The position numbers and the translations under genes were made by a program. Of a stretch of DNA of 64,000 nt, positions 9,284 to 18,057 are shown piece after piece (within the stretch, counting starts at the first letter, position 1; each line of letters begins with the position of its first letter). The stretch spans positions 175,073 to 239,072 of the forward strand of contig NZ_FQZI01000005.1 of NCBI RefSeq assembly GCF_900142035.1, read 5' to 3'. This DNA comes from Flavobacterium terrae (lineage in GTDB: Bacteria > Bacteroidota > Bacteroidia > Flavobacteriales > Flavobacteriaceae). Below the pieces are notes generated by a model that saw nothing but the letters and a program-made list of their open reading frames with translations, made no database searches and had not been told where the DNA came from.

Positions 9284-9724
9284 TTAACTTTTAAACTTCC
9301 AGTCAAATTCGTCTTCTTTTTCGTTAAAAACTGCTCCTAGTTCAAAACGAATTATTTGATTGAATTCTACCTGAAAAATCATCCAATTGCTTTCGTTAAA
9401 ATAATTATCTACAGAATCGAATGATTCTACTTCTAAAGCTTTAAAATTCTTAGATTTAAGCAAGTCTTCAATAGATTGAATAGGCTGACTAATTATTTTT
9501 TGATCAAACAATTCTAAATCTAAATTCGAAGAAATCATGTAACCCAAACGATACTCTTCATCTTCATAAAATGTCAAACGCCATTTTTTATCGTTATATA
9601 GATAAATAATGTTTTGATCTTCGTCTTTGAATTGCTTGTCTGGACTTCCGTAGATTTTCTCAACATCTTTCTGTTTCATTCCAAAAACCAGTTGATCAAT
9701 TCCTATTTTAGGGTTTATTTTCAT
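9284..9724 (-). CDS. conserved small protein, unrecognised
   Basis: 146 residues from the ATG at 9724. The reading frame continues further upstream, but a good -7 box (TACTTTTG) at 9748-9741 lies between, so the upstream part is leader. No signal peptide or membrane segment. The N-terminus (LVFGMKQKDVEKIYGSPD) has the GM..xxDVxxxxGxP pattern seen in many small bacterial domains that recognise repeated or lipoprotein sequences, but this is only a resemblance. The rest is rich in acidic and aromatic residues (FYEDEEYRLGYM, DEFDWKF), consistent with a soluble alpha/beta protein. It is monocistronic and convergent with the PPIase gene. Confidence 0.7.
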   Translation of the reverse strand: MKINPKIGIDQLVFGMKQKDVEKIYGSPDKQFKDEDQNIIYLYNDKKWRLTFYEDEEYRLGYMISSNLDLELFDQKIISQPIQSIEDLLKSKNFKALEVESFDSVDNYFNESNWMIFQVEFNQIIRFELGAVFNEKEDEFDWKFKS

Positions 9725-9740
9725 TTTTAACTTTTTTTTA

Positions 9741-9748
9741 CAAAAGTA
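9741..9748 (-). promoter_or_regulatory. -7 promoter box
   Basis: TACTTTTG on the minus strand, 17 bases before the ATG at 9724. It decides the start of the downstream gene. Confidence 0.5.
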
Positions 9749-9843
9749 ACACAATTGCTTTGTAAGAAAAACGGCTACATTTACAAATATTAATTCCTTT
9801 ATTAAAATAAACAATCTTAAACAAAACAGAAAATCTAACATTT

Positions 9844-10626
9844 ATGAAAAAACTTTTTTTAGTTCTCTTTTTAGCTTCAATACAATTTCTACAAGCACAA
9901 AACAGTGTAAGTAAAAAACCTGAATTTATAATGGTTATTAATGACGAGATTGTTTCGAAAGAAAAAATGAAAGAGTATGAAGAAAAGGGACTTATAGAAT
10001 CTGTAAATATGGGGGTTTCTGAAGAGGAAAGACTTAGACTTTATAACAAACTAGGTGATAAGATTGGTGACAAAGAATTTATCATCATTTTAAAATTAAG
10101 AGCTAAAATTGAGAATACTGAAAAAGTAACTACTACATCAGAAATAGTAGCTAGTGACAATAAAAAAGCAACACCATACACTAAATTAAAAACAAACCAA
10201 GTTGCACCTGAATTTACAGTTAGCATGCTAGATGAAAGCGAGATAAAACTTTCTGATTTAAAAGGCAAAGTGGTTCTTTTAAACTTTTGGGCAACATGGT
10301 GTGGCCCATGCTTAATGGAACTACATGAGATTCCTTCAAAAATTATTGAACCTTTTAAAAACTCTCCTTTTGTGTTTTTAGCGATATCTTCTGGAGAAGA
10401 AAAAGAAAAAGTAGCAAAAAAAATAAATGCTCTGAAAACAAAGGGTGTAAACTTTGACACTGGAATTGATCCAAACAAAACTATTTGGGCCAACTACGAA
10501 AGCGGCTCTATACCTGCAAACTATCTAATAGATAAAAATGGTATTATTAGATACATCTCAATAGGAAATAACGAAGAAAATCTTAACAAACTTGCTGAGG
10601 AAATTAAAAAGTTACTTAATGAATAA
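9844..10626 (+). CDS. secreted thioredoxin-like (TlpA-family) oxidoreductase
   Basis: 260 residues. A signal peptide (MKKLFLVLFLASIQFLQAQ) sends it across the inner membrane. Residues about 20-110 are a charged N-terminal region without recognised domain. A TlpA/AhpC-TSA-like thioredoxin fold follows from about residue 118 (APEFTVSMLDESEIKLSDL, then FWATWCGPCLMEL with the CxxC active site, and the cis-Pro region GSIPANYLIDKNG). Such proteins reduce or isomerise disulfides in the periplasm. It faces the neighbouring minus-strand gene tail to tail, with both stop codons inside one palindrome. Confidence 0.88.
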   Translation: MKKLFLVLFLASIQFLQAQNSVSKKPEFIMVINDEIVSKEKMKEYEEKGLIESVNMGVSEEERLRLYNKLGDKIGDKEFIIILKLRAKIENTEKVTTTSEIVASDNKKATPYTKLKTNQVAPEFTVSMLDESEIKLSDLKGKVVLLNFWATWCGPCLMELHEIPSKIIEPFKNSPFVFLAISSGEEKEKVAKKINALKTKGVNFDTGIDPNKTIWANYESGSIPANYLIDKNGIIRYISIGNNEENLNKLAEEIKKLLNE

Positions 10627-10645
10627 TCTTAATAGATTATTCATT
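10618..10645. terminator. palindrome covering both convergent stop codons
   Basis: AATGAATAATC and GATTATTCATT form a perfect 11-bp stem with loop TTATAA-like TTAATA. The stop codons of the flanking plus and minus genes both lie within the arms. It is AT-rich and lacks a T-tract, so termination is only probable. Confidence 0.5.
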
Positions 10646-10993
10646 AAACTCATCATAACGAACCGGCACTTGAGGGTCGTATAATGGACATTTAAACTCT
10701 TCCATTATTTGACATAGTTTTTCCATGTCGGCTCCTTTAGTTCCATAACAATTAATCTGAATACTTTGTGGTGTAGTAATGATATGAAAAGCCCCTACTC
10801 CATTTGTGTTCTTAAAACTAAACTCATCAACCTTCTCCCAATTGGAGAATACTTTCGCAATTCGGTTTAAAACGACTTCTATAGGTAAATCTTCCAATCC
10901 TTCTACCGATTGATTTTCTATTAAAGCTTCGTAAACTTCTTGATGATTTAAATAAACCTCATCTAAGTATTTCCAGAAAAGTAGTTCGTACAT
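10637..10993 (-). CDS. small conserved protein, unrecognised
   Basis: 118 residues with no signal peptide or membrane segment; I do not recognise the family. The first half is acidic and predicted helical (MYELLFWKYLDEVYLNHQEVYEALI), the second half contains short strands (GAFHIITTPQSIQINCYGT) and two cysteines (KLCQIMEEFKC). The length, ordinary codon use and clean position between purM and a convergent gene support a real gene. It may share the minus strand with purM, but 121 bases separate them. Confidence 0.65.
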   Translation of the reverse strand: MYELLFWKYLDEVYLNHQEVYEALIENQSVEGLEDLPIEVVLNRIAKVFSNWEKVDEFSFKNTNGVGAFHIITTPQSIQINCYGTKGADMEKLCQIMEEFKCPLYDPQVPVRYDEFNE

Positions 10994-11114
10994 ATTTTAT
11001 TTTTTCGTCAGTTCGAGTTTTTTTGAAGTAAATGTATCAAGAACAAGAAAAAAATTAGTTCTCGATACATTTTAGTTCATTTCATTTCACAAAAATACTC
11101 GAACAGACGTATTT

Positions 11115-12293
11115 TTAATATTCAAAAGTACCAAATTCTGATGTAATTGTAAGCTTTTTGCTATCTGAAGCTTCTACTCTACCCACAATTTGGGCATCTA
11201 CATTGAATGATTTAGATATTTCGATAATATCATTTGCAATTTCTTGCGACACATACAATTCCATACGGTGACCACAATTGAACACCTGATACATTTCTTT
11301 CCAATCCGTTCCTGATTGTTCTTGAATTAACTTAAACAAAGGTGGCACTGGAAATAAGTTATCTTTAATCACATGAACATTATCTACAAAGTGTAACACT
11401 TTTGTTTGCGCTCCACCACTGCAATGTACCATTCCATGAATATCGTTGGGAGTATATTTTTCTAATATTTTTTTAATGATTGGAGCATAAGTACGTGTTG
11501 GTGACAATACCAATTTTCCTGCATCAATAGGAGAACCTTCTACAGCATCTGTCAATTTCACATTTCCTGAATACACTAAATCCGAAGGCACTGAAGCATC
11601 ATAGCTTTCAGGATATTTTTCAGCCAAATATTTAGCAAAAACATCATGACGAGCCGATGTTAATCCGTTACTTCCCATTCCGCCATTATACGACGATTCG
11701 TAAGAAGCTTGTCCGTAAGAAGCCAATCCAACGATAACATCACCCGCTTTGATATTTGCATTATCGATTACATCAGCACGTTTCATTCGAGCCGTAACTG
11801 TTGAATCTACAATAATAGTACGAACTAAATCACCTACATCGGCAGTTTCACCTCCAGTTGAATTGATAGTAACACCAAAAGATTTTAGTTCTTCAATTAA
11901 CTCTTCAGTTCCATTAATGATTGCCGAGATTACTTCGCCAGGAATCAGGTTCTTATTTCGGCCAATTGTTGAAGAAAGCATAATATTATCTACAGCTCCT
12001 ACACACAATAAATCATCAATATTCATAATTAAAGCATCCTGAGCAATGCCTTTCCAAACAGACATATCTCCTGTTTCTTTCCAGTACATATAGGCTAATG
12101 AAGATTTTGTTCCAGCACCATCTGCATGCATGATCAAACAATAATCTTCATCATTAGTTAAATAATCCGGAACAATTTTACAGAAAGCTTTAGGAAATAA
12201 ACCTTTGTCGATGTTTTTAATGGCATTATGCACATCTTCCTTAGCAGCAGAAACGCCACGAAGTGCATACCTTTTTGAAGTATCTGAACTCAT
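11115..12293 (-). CDS. purM: phosphoribosylformylglycinamidine cyclo-ligase (AIR synthase)
   Basis: Catalyses ATP-dependent ring closure of FGAM to 5-aminoimidazole ribonucleotide in purine synthesis. The PurM-like fold is recognisable from the N-terminal metal/ATP segment (LIMHADGAGTKSSLAYMYW), the central glycine-rich part (GEVISAIINGTEELI, STGGETADVGDLVRT) and the C-terminal GMVHCSGGAQTKV and FNCGHRMELYV. This is the longer Bacteroidota form of about 390 residues. I start at ATG 12293 (MSSDTSKRYALRG), the usual N-terminus; a TTG further upstream lies at the edge of an inserted repeat in the leader. A -7 box at 12396-12389 gives a leader of about 90 bases. Confidence 0.85.
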   Translation of the reverse strand: MSSDTSKRYALRGVSAAKEDVHNAIKNIDKGLFPKAFCKIVPDYLTNDEDYCLIMHADGAGTKSSLAYMYWKETGDMSVWKGIAQDALIMNIDDLLCVGAVDNIMLSSTIGRNKNLIPGEVISAIINGTEELIEELKSFGVTINSTGGETADVGDLVRTIIVDSTVTARMKRADVIDNANIKAGDVIVGLASYGQASYESSYNGGMGSNGLTSARHDVFAKYLAEKYPESYDASVPSDLVYSGNVKLTDAVEGSPIDAGKLVLSPTRTYAPIIKKILEKYTPNDIHGMVHCSGGAQTKVLHFVDNVHVIKDNLFPVPPLFKLIQEQSGTDWKEMYQVFNCGHRMELYVSQEIANDIIEISKSFNVDAQIVGRVEASDSKKLTITSEFGTFEY

Positions 12294-12325
12294 GAAATTA
12301 GTTAGTGTTGTTGTTTCCAATTACA

Positions 12326-12368
12326 CTTCGATGCTTCGACTATGCTCAGCACAAGCTACTCAGTGTAC
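12326..12368 (-). repeat. repeat unit inside the purM leader
   Basis: CTTCGATGCTTCGAC, TATGCTCAG and CTACTCAGTGTAC are fragments of the same repeat family as 20613-21050. They lie between the purM -7 box and start codon and so should be transcribed in its 5' leader. Confidence 0.55.
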
Positions 12369-12388
12369 AATGGATTGTTGTTGTGCCG

Positions 12389-12396
12389 CAAAGATA
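12389..12396 (-). promoter_or_regulatory. -7 promoter box of purM
   Basis: TATCTTTG on the minus strand, a full TAnnTTTG match. Just upstream, 12402-12424 has tandem AATTATGA units. Confidence 0.55.
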
Positions 12397-12432
12397 AAAT
12401 TTAATTATGAATTATGAATTATGAGTTCATTT

Positions 12433-13314
12433 TTAGTTTGCAATAATTTCAATTTCAACTCTTCGATTTGCTGCTCGTTCTGTTTCTGTTTTCTCGGGTA
12501 AAGCGAATAGTGGTTGTGTGCTTCCAAACCCTTTATAGCTCATACGTGTTTTATCAATTTCGTTTATCTCTAAAAACTTATACACAGCTTTTGCTCTTTG
12601 AGTAGACAAATCCTGCTTGTCCGATTTTACACAACACACATGGCCTTGAATATCAATTTTCAATTTTGGATTTCTTTGCATAACTAACAATAATTCATAC
12701 AGTTTCCCTCTTGACTCGTTAGTTACCGCAAATGTATTTAGTATAAAATTCAGATTTTCTATTTTAAGCTTTTGCCCTTTTTGTGCTTCATCGAGTGTTT
12801 TCATAAACTCAATATCGAGCTTATATTCTGATTTGGTTCCGTTAGGGTTCGTGACAGTAACTTTATCTGGAAAAGTTTTTCTTTTTACTAAAACATATCC
12901 TTTAGCTTTCATTCCTAAAATCTCTTCTTCACGTGCTAGATCTTTTGGCAATAAATAATAAACTACAACCTTTCTATTTTCTTTTTTATCAGGCGATTGC
13001 TTGAAGTTTTCGCCAAAACTTATTTTTTTAAAATCTTCGCGAATTTTAATTTTTCCATCAATGATTTTTAAAATAGATTCAACCCTTCTTGATGCTAAAC
13101 TATCATTGTATTCATTGGTTCCGTCTTCGTCTGTGAAACCATGAATCGACAAAATTTTTGAATCTTTATTATTGGCCATCCATTGTAAAAAAGAATCATA
13201 TTCTGCTGTAGTCAAATTATGCTTATTACTTTCAAAATACACCGAAAATTGTTCTTGAGCATTACTATTTAATGTCAAAAAATAAAATATTAGTATTGTA
13301 AGCCAAGTCTTCAT
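12433..13314 (-). CDS. OmpA-family protein with two OmpA-like domains
   Basis: 293 residues with a signal peptide (ends SNAQ). Two peptidoglycan-binding OmpA-like domains follow: residues about 22-128 (SIHGFTDEDGTNEYNDSLASRRV, ending NRKVVVYYL) and about 190-291 (IDIQGHVCCVKSDKQDLSTQRA, ending NRRVEIEII). There is no room for an outer-membrane barrel, so it is probably a soluble or complexed periplasmic wall-binding protein. It faces away from purM on the same strand and is preceded on the right by the glutamine synthetase terminator. The duplicated domain within a short chain suggests an internal duplication followed by strong divergence. Confidence 0.85.
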   Translation of the reverse strand: MKTWLTILIFYFLTLNSNAQEQFSVYFESNKHNLTTAEYDSFLQWMANNKDSKILSIHGFTDEDGTNEYNDSLASRRVESILKIIDGKIKIREDFKKISFGENFKQSPDKKENRKVVVYYLLPKDLAREEEILGMKAKGYVLVKRKTFPDKVTVTNPNGTKSEYKLDIEFMKTLDEAQKGQKLKIENLNFILNTFAVTNESRGKLYELLLVMQRNPKLKIDIQGHVCCVKSDKQDLSTQRAKAVYKFLEINEIDKTRMSYKGFGSTQPLFALPEKTETERAANRRVEIEIIAN

Positions 13315-13328
13315 AGTACGAATATAAT

Positions 13329-13361
13329 AAAAAAACCGCCCAAATACTGGACGGTTTTTTT
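13329..13361. terminator. terminator after glutamine synthetase III
   Basis: AAAAAACCGCCC pairs with GGACGGTTTTTT (one wobble) around AAATACT, with A/T tracts on both sides that allow use in either direction. Confidence 0.8.
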
Positions 13362-13383
13362 CAATAGAATAATAATGTTCAAA

Positions 13384-15573
13384 TTATTTTGTAAACAATA
13401 ACTCTCTGTATTTTGTTAATGTCCAAATTTCGTCATCCACTAACAATTCTAGTTTATCACAATGCTCACGGATAACATCAAAGTATGGTTTCACTTTATC
13501 GCAATAAGCTTCTGCCATTTTTTCTGAAGAAGAAAGATTGTTTGCTTTTTTACGCTCTTCAATCATATCATCAACATTTTTGTTGATCCCTTCTATATGC
13601 TCAGAGATTTCTTTGATTAAACCAATTTGCTCTTTAGCGATTTTCTCGAAATCCTTACCAAAAATTTCTTTTAATCCTTTTACGTTTTCGATTAACACAT
13701 TTTGGTAACGAATAGCGGTAGGAATTACATGATTACGAGCAATATCACCTAAAACGCGTCCTTCAATTTGAATTTTCTTTGTGTATTCTTCCAATTCAAT
13801 CTCGTAACGAGCTTCAACCTCAACATGGTTCATTACTCCTAATTCATGGAATAAGTCCATTGCTTTTTTAGAAACTTTGGCTTTTAATGCTTTAGGAGTT
13901 GTTTTATGATTACTCAATCCACGTTTTTTAGCTTCTTTTTCCCAAGCATCACTATAACCATCTCCTTCAAAAAGAATATTTTTAGTTTGCTTAATATATT
14001 CTCTTAATACATTAAAGATTGCTTCATCTTTCTTTAATCCTTTTTTATCGATTAATGCATCAACCTCAGCTTTGAAATCAATTAATTGTTTTGCAACGAT
14101 TGAGTTTAATGTTGTCATTGAAACTGCACAGTTAGCCGAAGAACCTACTGCACGGAATTCGAATTTATTTCCTGTAAAAGCAAACGGAGATGTTCTATTT
14201 CTATCTGTATTGTCTAATAATACATCTGGAATTTTACCTACAACATTTAATTTAAGATCCGTTTTTTCTTCAGGAGATAATTTCCCTTTAGTCACACCTT
14301 CTAATTCTTCTAATACTTTAGTCAATTGTTGACCAATGAATACCGAAATAATTGCTGGTGGTGCTTCATTAGCTCCTAAACGGTGATCGTTACTTGCCGA
14401 TGCAATAGACGCTCTCAATAATTCTTCATAATCATGAACCGCTTTGATGGTGTTGATGAAGAACGTTAAGAACTGTAAATTACTCATTGGCGTTTTACTT
14501 GGAGACAATAAATTAACTCCAGTATCAGTTGCCAAAGACCAGTTATTATGTTTTCCTGAACCATTTACTCCTTTGAAAGGTTTTTCATGGAATAATACTT
14601 TAAAATCATGACGCTCAGCCACTTTTTGCATTACGTCCATTAATAAAGAGTTGTGGTCAACCGCTAAGTTCGTTTCCTCGAAAATTGGAGCCAACTCAAA
14701 CTGATTAGGCGCTACCTCGTTATGACGTGTTTTAACTGGAATACCTAACAACATACATTCGTTTTCCAAGTCACGCATATATTGTAATACACGAGTAGGA
14801 ATTGAACCAAAGTAATGATCTTCTAATTGTTGTCCTTTAGCAGAAGTATGACCTAATAAAGTTCTACCCGTTGCTAAGATATCAGGTCTTGAAGAAGCCA
14901 AAGCTGCATCTACCAAGAAATATTCTTGTTCCCAACCAAGTGTTGGCGTTACTTTTTTAACGTTTTTATCGAAATATTTAGCCACATCAGTAGCTGCGTT
15001 ATCAATAGCGTGTAATGCTCTTAACAAAGGTGTTTTATTATCTAAAGCTTCACCTGTGTAAGAAACGAAAACTGTTGGAATACATAATGTAGTACCAAAG
15101 ATAAAAGCAGGAGATGTTGGATCCCAAGCTGTATATCCACGAGCTTCAAATGTATTACGAATTCCTCCATTCGGAAAAGAAGACGCATCTGGCTCTTGTT
15201 GTACTAATTGACCACCACCAAATTTTTCAACTGGATCACTACCATCAAATGAAGTTTCAAAGAAAGCATCATGTTTTTCGGCAGTTGTTCCTGTTAAAGG
15301 TTGGAACCAGTGTGTATAGTGAGTCACTCCTTTTGACAAAGCCCACTCTTTCATTCCCATTGCGATATAATCAGCTAGTTTACGGTCAATTTTTGTCCCA
15401 TGCTGAATTGCACTCTGAACTGCTTTATAAGCTTCTGGAGTTAAAAATTGTCGCATCGCTTTGTCTCCAAAAACGTTTGTACCAAAAATTGTCGACTTTT
15501 TGTCTAATTCTTCCACTGCAACTGGTTTTCTGCTAGTCGCTTTTTGTAAAGATTGAAATCGTAGTGTTGCCAT
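13384..15573 (-). CDS. glnN: glutamine synthetase type III
   Basis: Ligates ammonia to glutamate using ATP, the main ammonium assimilation step together with glutamate synthase. 729 residues is the size of GSIII, much longer than GSI. The GSIII signature around the catalytic glycine/asparagine stretch is present (FKGVNGSGKHNNWS at about residue 335), and the N-terminus carries the GSIII-specific NVFGDKAMRQFLTPEAY segment. RHNEVAPNQFELAPIFEE (about 285) and NRTSPFAFTGNKFEFRAVG (about 465) match nucleotide and glutamate binding regions. It is monocistronic with a clear -7 box and a duplicated AGGGGxT-containing sequence around the promoter, suggesting nitrogen control. Confidence 0.96.
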   Translation of the reverse strand: MATLRFQSLQKATSRKPVAVEELDKKSTIFGTNVFGDKAMRQFLTPEAYKAVQSAIQHGTKIDRKLADYIAMGMKEWALSKGVTHYTHWFQPLTGTTAEKHDAFFETSFDGSDPVEKFGGGQLVQQEPDASSFPNGGIRNTFEARGYTAWDPTSPAFIFGTTLCIPTVFVSYTGEALDNKTPLLRALHAIDNAATDVAKYFDKNVKKVTPTLGWEQEYFLVDAALASSRPDILATGRTLLGHTSAKGQQLEDHYFGSIPTRVLQYMRDLENECMLLGIPVKTRHNEVAPNQFELAPIFEETNLAVDHNSLLMDVMQKVAERHDFKVLFHEKPFKGVNGSGKHNNWSLATDTGVNLLSPSKTPMSNLQFLTFFINTIKAVHDYEELLRASIASASNDHRLGANEAPPAIISVFIGQQLTKVLEELEGVTKGKLSPEEKTDLKLNVVGKIPDVLLDNTDRNRTSPFAFTGNKFEFRAVGSSANCAVSMTTLNSIVAKQLIDFKAEVDALIDKKGLKKDEAIFNVLREYIKQTKNILFEGDGYSDAWEKEAKKRGLSNHKTTPKALKAKVSKKAMDLFHELGVMNHVEVEARYEIELEEYTKKIQIEGRVLGDIARNHVIPTAIRYQNVLIENVKGLKEIFGKDFEKIAKEQIGLIKEISEHIEGINKNVDDMIEERKKANNLSSSEKMAEAYCDKVKPYFDVIREHCDKLELLVDDEIWTLTKYRELLFTK

Positions 15574-15593
15574 AAAATTAATTAAATTGAGTT

Positions 15594-15664
15594 ATACCCC
15601 TTAAATTTGAAGCAAATATATTGAAATTTTTAATTTAATACATATATACCCCCTAAAATTTAAT
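15594..15664 (-). promoter_or_regulatory. glnN promoter region with duplicated operator-like box
   Basis: On the minus strand AAATTTTAGGGGGTAT (15662-15647) and AAATTTAAGGGGTAT (15608-15594) form a direct repeat that flanks the -7 box TATATTTG at 15620-15613. One copy lies upstream of the promoter, the other in the leader. Confidence 0.5.
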
Positions 15665-15733
15665 GGTAAATTATTAAAAATATAATTTTAAGACAACAAA
15701 ACGTTAAAAGTTTAATATTCCAAAATCAAAGAT

Positions 15734-15741
15734 TATATTTG
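15734..15741 (+). promoter_or_regulatory. -7 promoter box of the terC-like gene
   Basis: TATATTTG, full match to TAnnTTTG, 21 bases before the ATG at 15763. Confidence 0.55.
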
Positions 15742-15762
15742 TAAACCTCAAAATAGTAAGAT

Positions 15763-16716
15763 ATGATTGTTTGGATTTGTTTTTTAGTAGCCGTATTTAT
15801 TTTTCTTGCATTAGACTTAGGAGTTTTTAATAAAAACCCACACATCATTTCTACAAAAGAAGCCAGTATGTGGACAGCGATTTGGGTTTCTTTATCATTT
15901 GCCTTTTCCGGAGTAATTTATTGGTTATACCAAAACGGACACGTTGCCAATCCAGATCAGTTGAAGCCTGCAGCCGCAACAATGAAATACATCACTGGTT
16001 ATTTGATAGAGCTTTCCTTAAGCATTGACAATATATTTGTGATTGCCGTAATCTTTGCTTCTTTCAAAATCCCTCAAAAATACCAGCACAGAGTTTTATT
16101 CTGGGGTATTTTAGGAGCTATTATTTTTAGAGGATTGATGATATACTTCGGTGTATTAATCATTAACAAATTTAGTTGGACTACTTATTTATTTGGAGGT
16201 TTCTTAATCTTTACAGCTATCAAAATGTTGTTTAATAGTGAAGAAGACGATTTTGAGCCAAAAGAATCTTTTATATACAGAGCTTTAGGCAAAATAATGC
16301 CTTTAACTTCTGAAACAGATGGTGAAAAATTCTTCGTACCTACCAAAAAAGGAAGAGCTGCAACCCCTTTATTTGTGGCATTAATAGTAATTGAAGTAAT
16401 GGATGTTTTGTTTGCCGTTGATAGCGTTCCAGCAATCCTTGCAATTACTTCTGATCCTTTTTTAGTATTCAGTTCTAATATTTTTGCAATTCTAGGCCTG
16501 CGTTCAATGTATTTCTTCTTAGCTAATATGTTGGAAAAATTCAGTTACCTAGAATATAGTTTGATTGCGATTTTGACTTTCGTAGGAATTAAAATGTTAT
16601 TAGTACACCACTACAAATTTCCAGAATGGGTATCGTTAGGATTTATTGCAATATCTCTTATAACAGGTATTTTAGTTTCTCTTAAATTAGGCGGAGAAGA
16701 AGATTTAGAAGAATAA
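15763..16716 (+). CDS. TerC/Alx-family integral membrane protein
   Basis: 317 residues with about eight or nine hydrophobic segments. The TerC hallmarks are visible: LALDLGVFNK near the N-terminus, ELSLSIDNIFVIAVIFASF at about 85, the central loop KFFVPTKKGRAATPLFVALIVIE and VDVLFAVDSVPA-like DVLFAVDSVPAILAIT at about 215. The conserved aspartates in SIDNIF and AVDSVP are the likely metal-handling residues; relatives have been linked to tellurite resistance and manganese export. Four bases separate it from the YchJ-like gene, so the two are probably cotranscribed. The substrate here is inference only. Confidence 0.9.
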   Translation: MIVWICFLVAVFIFLALDLGVFNKNPHIISTKEASMWTAIWVSLSFAFSGVIYWLYQNGHVANPDQLKPAAATMKYITGYLIELSLSIDNIFVIAVIFASFKIPQKYQHRVLFWGILGAIIFRGLMIYFGVLIINKFSWTTYLFGGFLIFTAIKMLFNSEEDDFEPKESFIYRALGKIMPLTSETDGEKFFVPTKKGRAATPLFVALIVIEVMDVLFAVDSVPAILAITSDPFLVFSSNIFAILGLRSMYFFLANMLEKFSYLEYSLIAILTFVGIKMLLVHHYKFPEWVSLGFIAISLITGILVSLKLGGEEDLEE

Positions 16717-16720
16717 CCAA

Positions 16721-17095
16721 ATGAGTTCAAATTGTTATTGCGGAAGACCAATTTCTTTTGAAGAATGTTGCAAACCTTTAATCGAAGGAAAACAAAAAGC
16801 ATCATCTGCTGAAGATTTAATGCGTTCTCGTTACAGTGCTTTTGCAACTGGTGCTGCTGATTATCTGGTTAAAACAACACACAATTCTACTCGAAAATTT
16901 CACAAAAAAGAAGATATTCTGGATTGGTCACAAAGTAATCAATGGATTAAGCTTGAAGTTTTAGCAACAACCACAAATACTGTTACTTTTAAAGCGTATT
17001 ACCTTGACAGTTCCCTTAAAGCTCAAATACATTACGAAAAATCAACTTTTATTTTTGAAAATGACAATTGGTTTTATGTAGATGGAGAATTCTAA
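16721..17095 (+). CDS. YchJ-family (UPF0225/SEC-C-like) protein
   Basis: 124 residues. An N-terminal cysteine cluster (CYCGRPISFEECCKPLI) resembles the SEC-C zinc-binding motif, followed by SAEDLMRSRYSAFATGAADYLVKT and a NTF2-like half that ends in FIFENDNWFYVDGEF, the layout of the YchJ family. The biochemical role of the family is not settled. It follows the TerC gene by four bases and meets the minus-strand gene on its right with a single base between stop codons. Confidence 0.88.
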   Translation: MSSNCYCGRPISFEECCKPLIEGKQKASSAEDLMRSRYSAFATGAADYLVKTTHNSTRKFHKKEDILDWSQSNQWIKLEVLATTTNTVTFKAYYLDSSLKAQIHYEKSTFIFENDNWFYVDGEF

Positions 17096-17096
17096 T

Positions 17097-17996
17097 CTAC
17101 TTTAAAAAATCACTCAAATCGAGTTTATGTATTTGTTGGGATTTATGAATTGGGCCAAATTTTAATTCTTCATTGGTCAAATAATAATGAACACCATCAT
17201 TTGTAGAAATGGCCTCAATTTGCATAAATCTAGGCTTTAGCTTAATTCTTTTTTTACTCCCTGAAAAAAAATCATTGCCTTTAAAATTGTAAAACAACTC
17301 AATAAAAGGCTTTCCTTTTCTAGTATAACCACAAAGTGCCAGTATTTTTTTTGAAGGATAATAACTTGCACCAGTCACCAATCCTTTTGTATTATAACTT
17401 TTTCCTTTTTCAGCAGCAAAATCCCCTACTCGATTTGGTAATTTATACACTGTAGTCTTTTTACTCTTCCATTCTTTAGTAAACAAAAAAAGACTGTCTT
17501 GTACAACTATAAAAGCTTCACAATCAAAATTAGTTGTATTAGGTTTATTGACACTAAAATCCTTTTGGTCTTCGTAAGCGAATTTGATATATCCTATAGA
17601 AGGTTTTCTCATCAGTAAAGATTGTTTTTCTATTTTAAGAATATGCAAGTCTTTTCTATTTCCTGAAGCATTATTACCAAAATCACCAACATATAAATAT
17701 TCATCATCCTGAGCAATCTCCTCCCAATCATTATTAGAAACACCTTGTAAAGCATATGTTTCTAAAATAGCTCCACTTACAGTATCAAGTGCATATAAAT
17801 TTGTATCAGTATCATCATTGTGTGTCCACAATTTACCATTCCAATGAATCAAACCAGAGGTTTCTTTTAGCTTATCGTCAAGAATTATCGAATTAACCAG
17901 TTTAATTTTTCCTTTTTTAAAAGTTGATTCTTTTACCTCTTGAGCATTAGCAAAAGATGTAAACATCAAAAAAAGAAAAAATGATTTTAAATTCAT
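17097..17996 (-). CDS. secreted propeller-like protein, function unknown
   Basis: 299 residues with a signal peptide (MNLKSFFLFLMFTSFANA). The mature part is a series of short strand-rich repeats (LKETSGLIHWNGKLWTHND, DWEEIAQDDEYLYVGDFGNN, MQIEAISTNDGVHYYLTNE) consistent with a beta-propeller of the SdiA-regulated/phytase-like type; DCEAF and IEAI segments recur at blade ends. It has no T9SS sorting domain, so a periplasmic location is more likely than export. A -7 box TAGATTTG lies 24 bases upstream. Ligand or activity cannot be told. Confidence 0.75.
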   Translation of the reverse strand: MNLKSFFLFLMFTSFANAQEVKESTFKKGKIKLVNSIILDDKLKETSGLIHWNGKLWTHNDDTDTNLYALDTVSGAILETYALQGVSNNDWEEIAQDDEYLYVGDFGNNASGNRKDLHILKIEKQSLLMRKPSIGYIKFAYEDQKDFSVNKPNTTNFDCEAFIVVQDSLFLFTKEWKSKKTTVYKLPNRVGDFAAEKGKSYNTKGLVTGASYYPSKKILALCGYTRKGKPFIELFYNFKGNDFFSGSKKRIKLKPRFMQIEAISTNDGVHYYLTNEELKFGPIHKSQQIHKLDLSDFLK

Positions 17997-18019
17997 ATTA
18001 ACAAAAAAGAAATTTCTTT

Positions 18020-18027
18020 CAAATCTA
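18020..18027 (-). promoter_or_regulatory. -7 promoter box
   Basis: TAGATTTG on the minus strand, TAnnTTTG match before the gene starting at 17996. Confidence 0.45.
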
Positions 18028-18057
18028 ACTCATTCGAATAAAAAAATATCAATTCTA

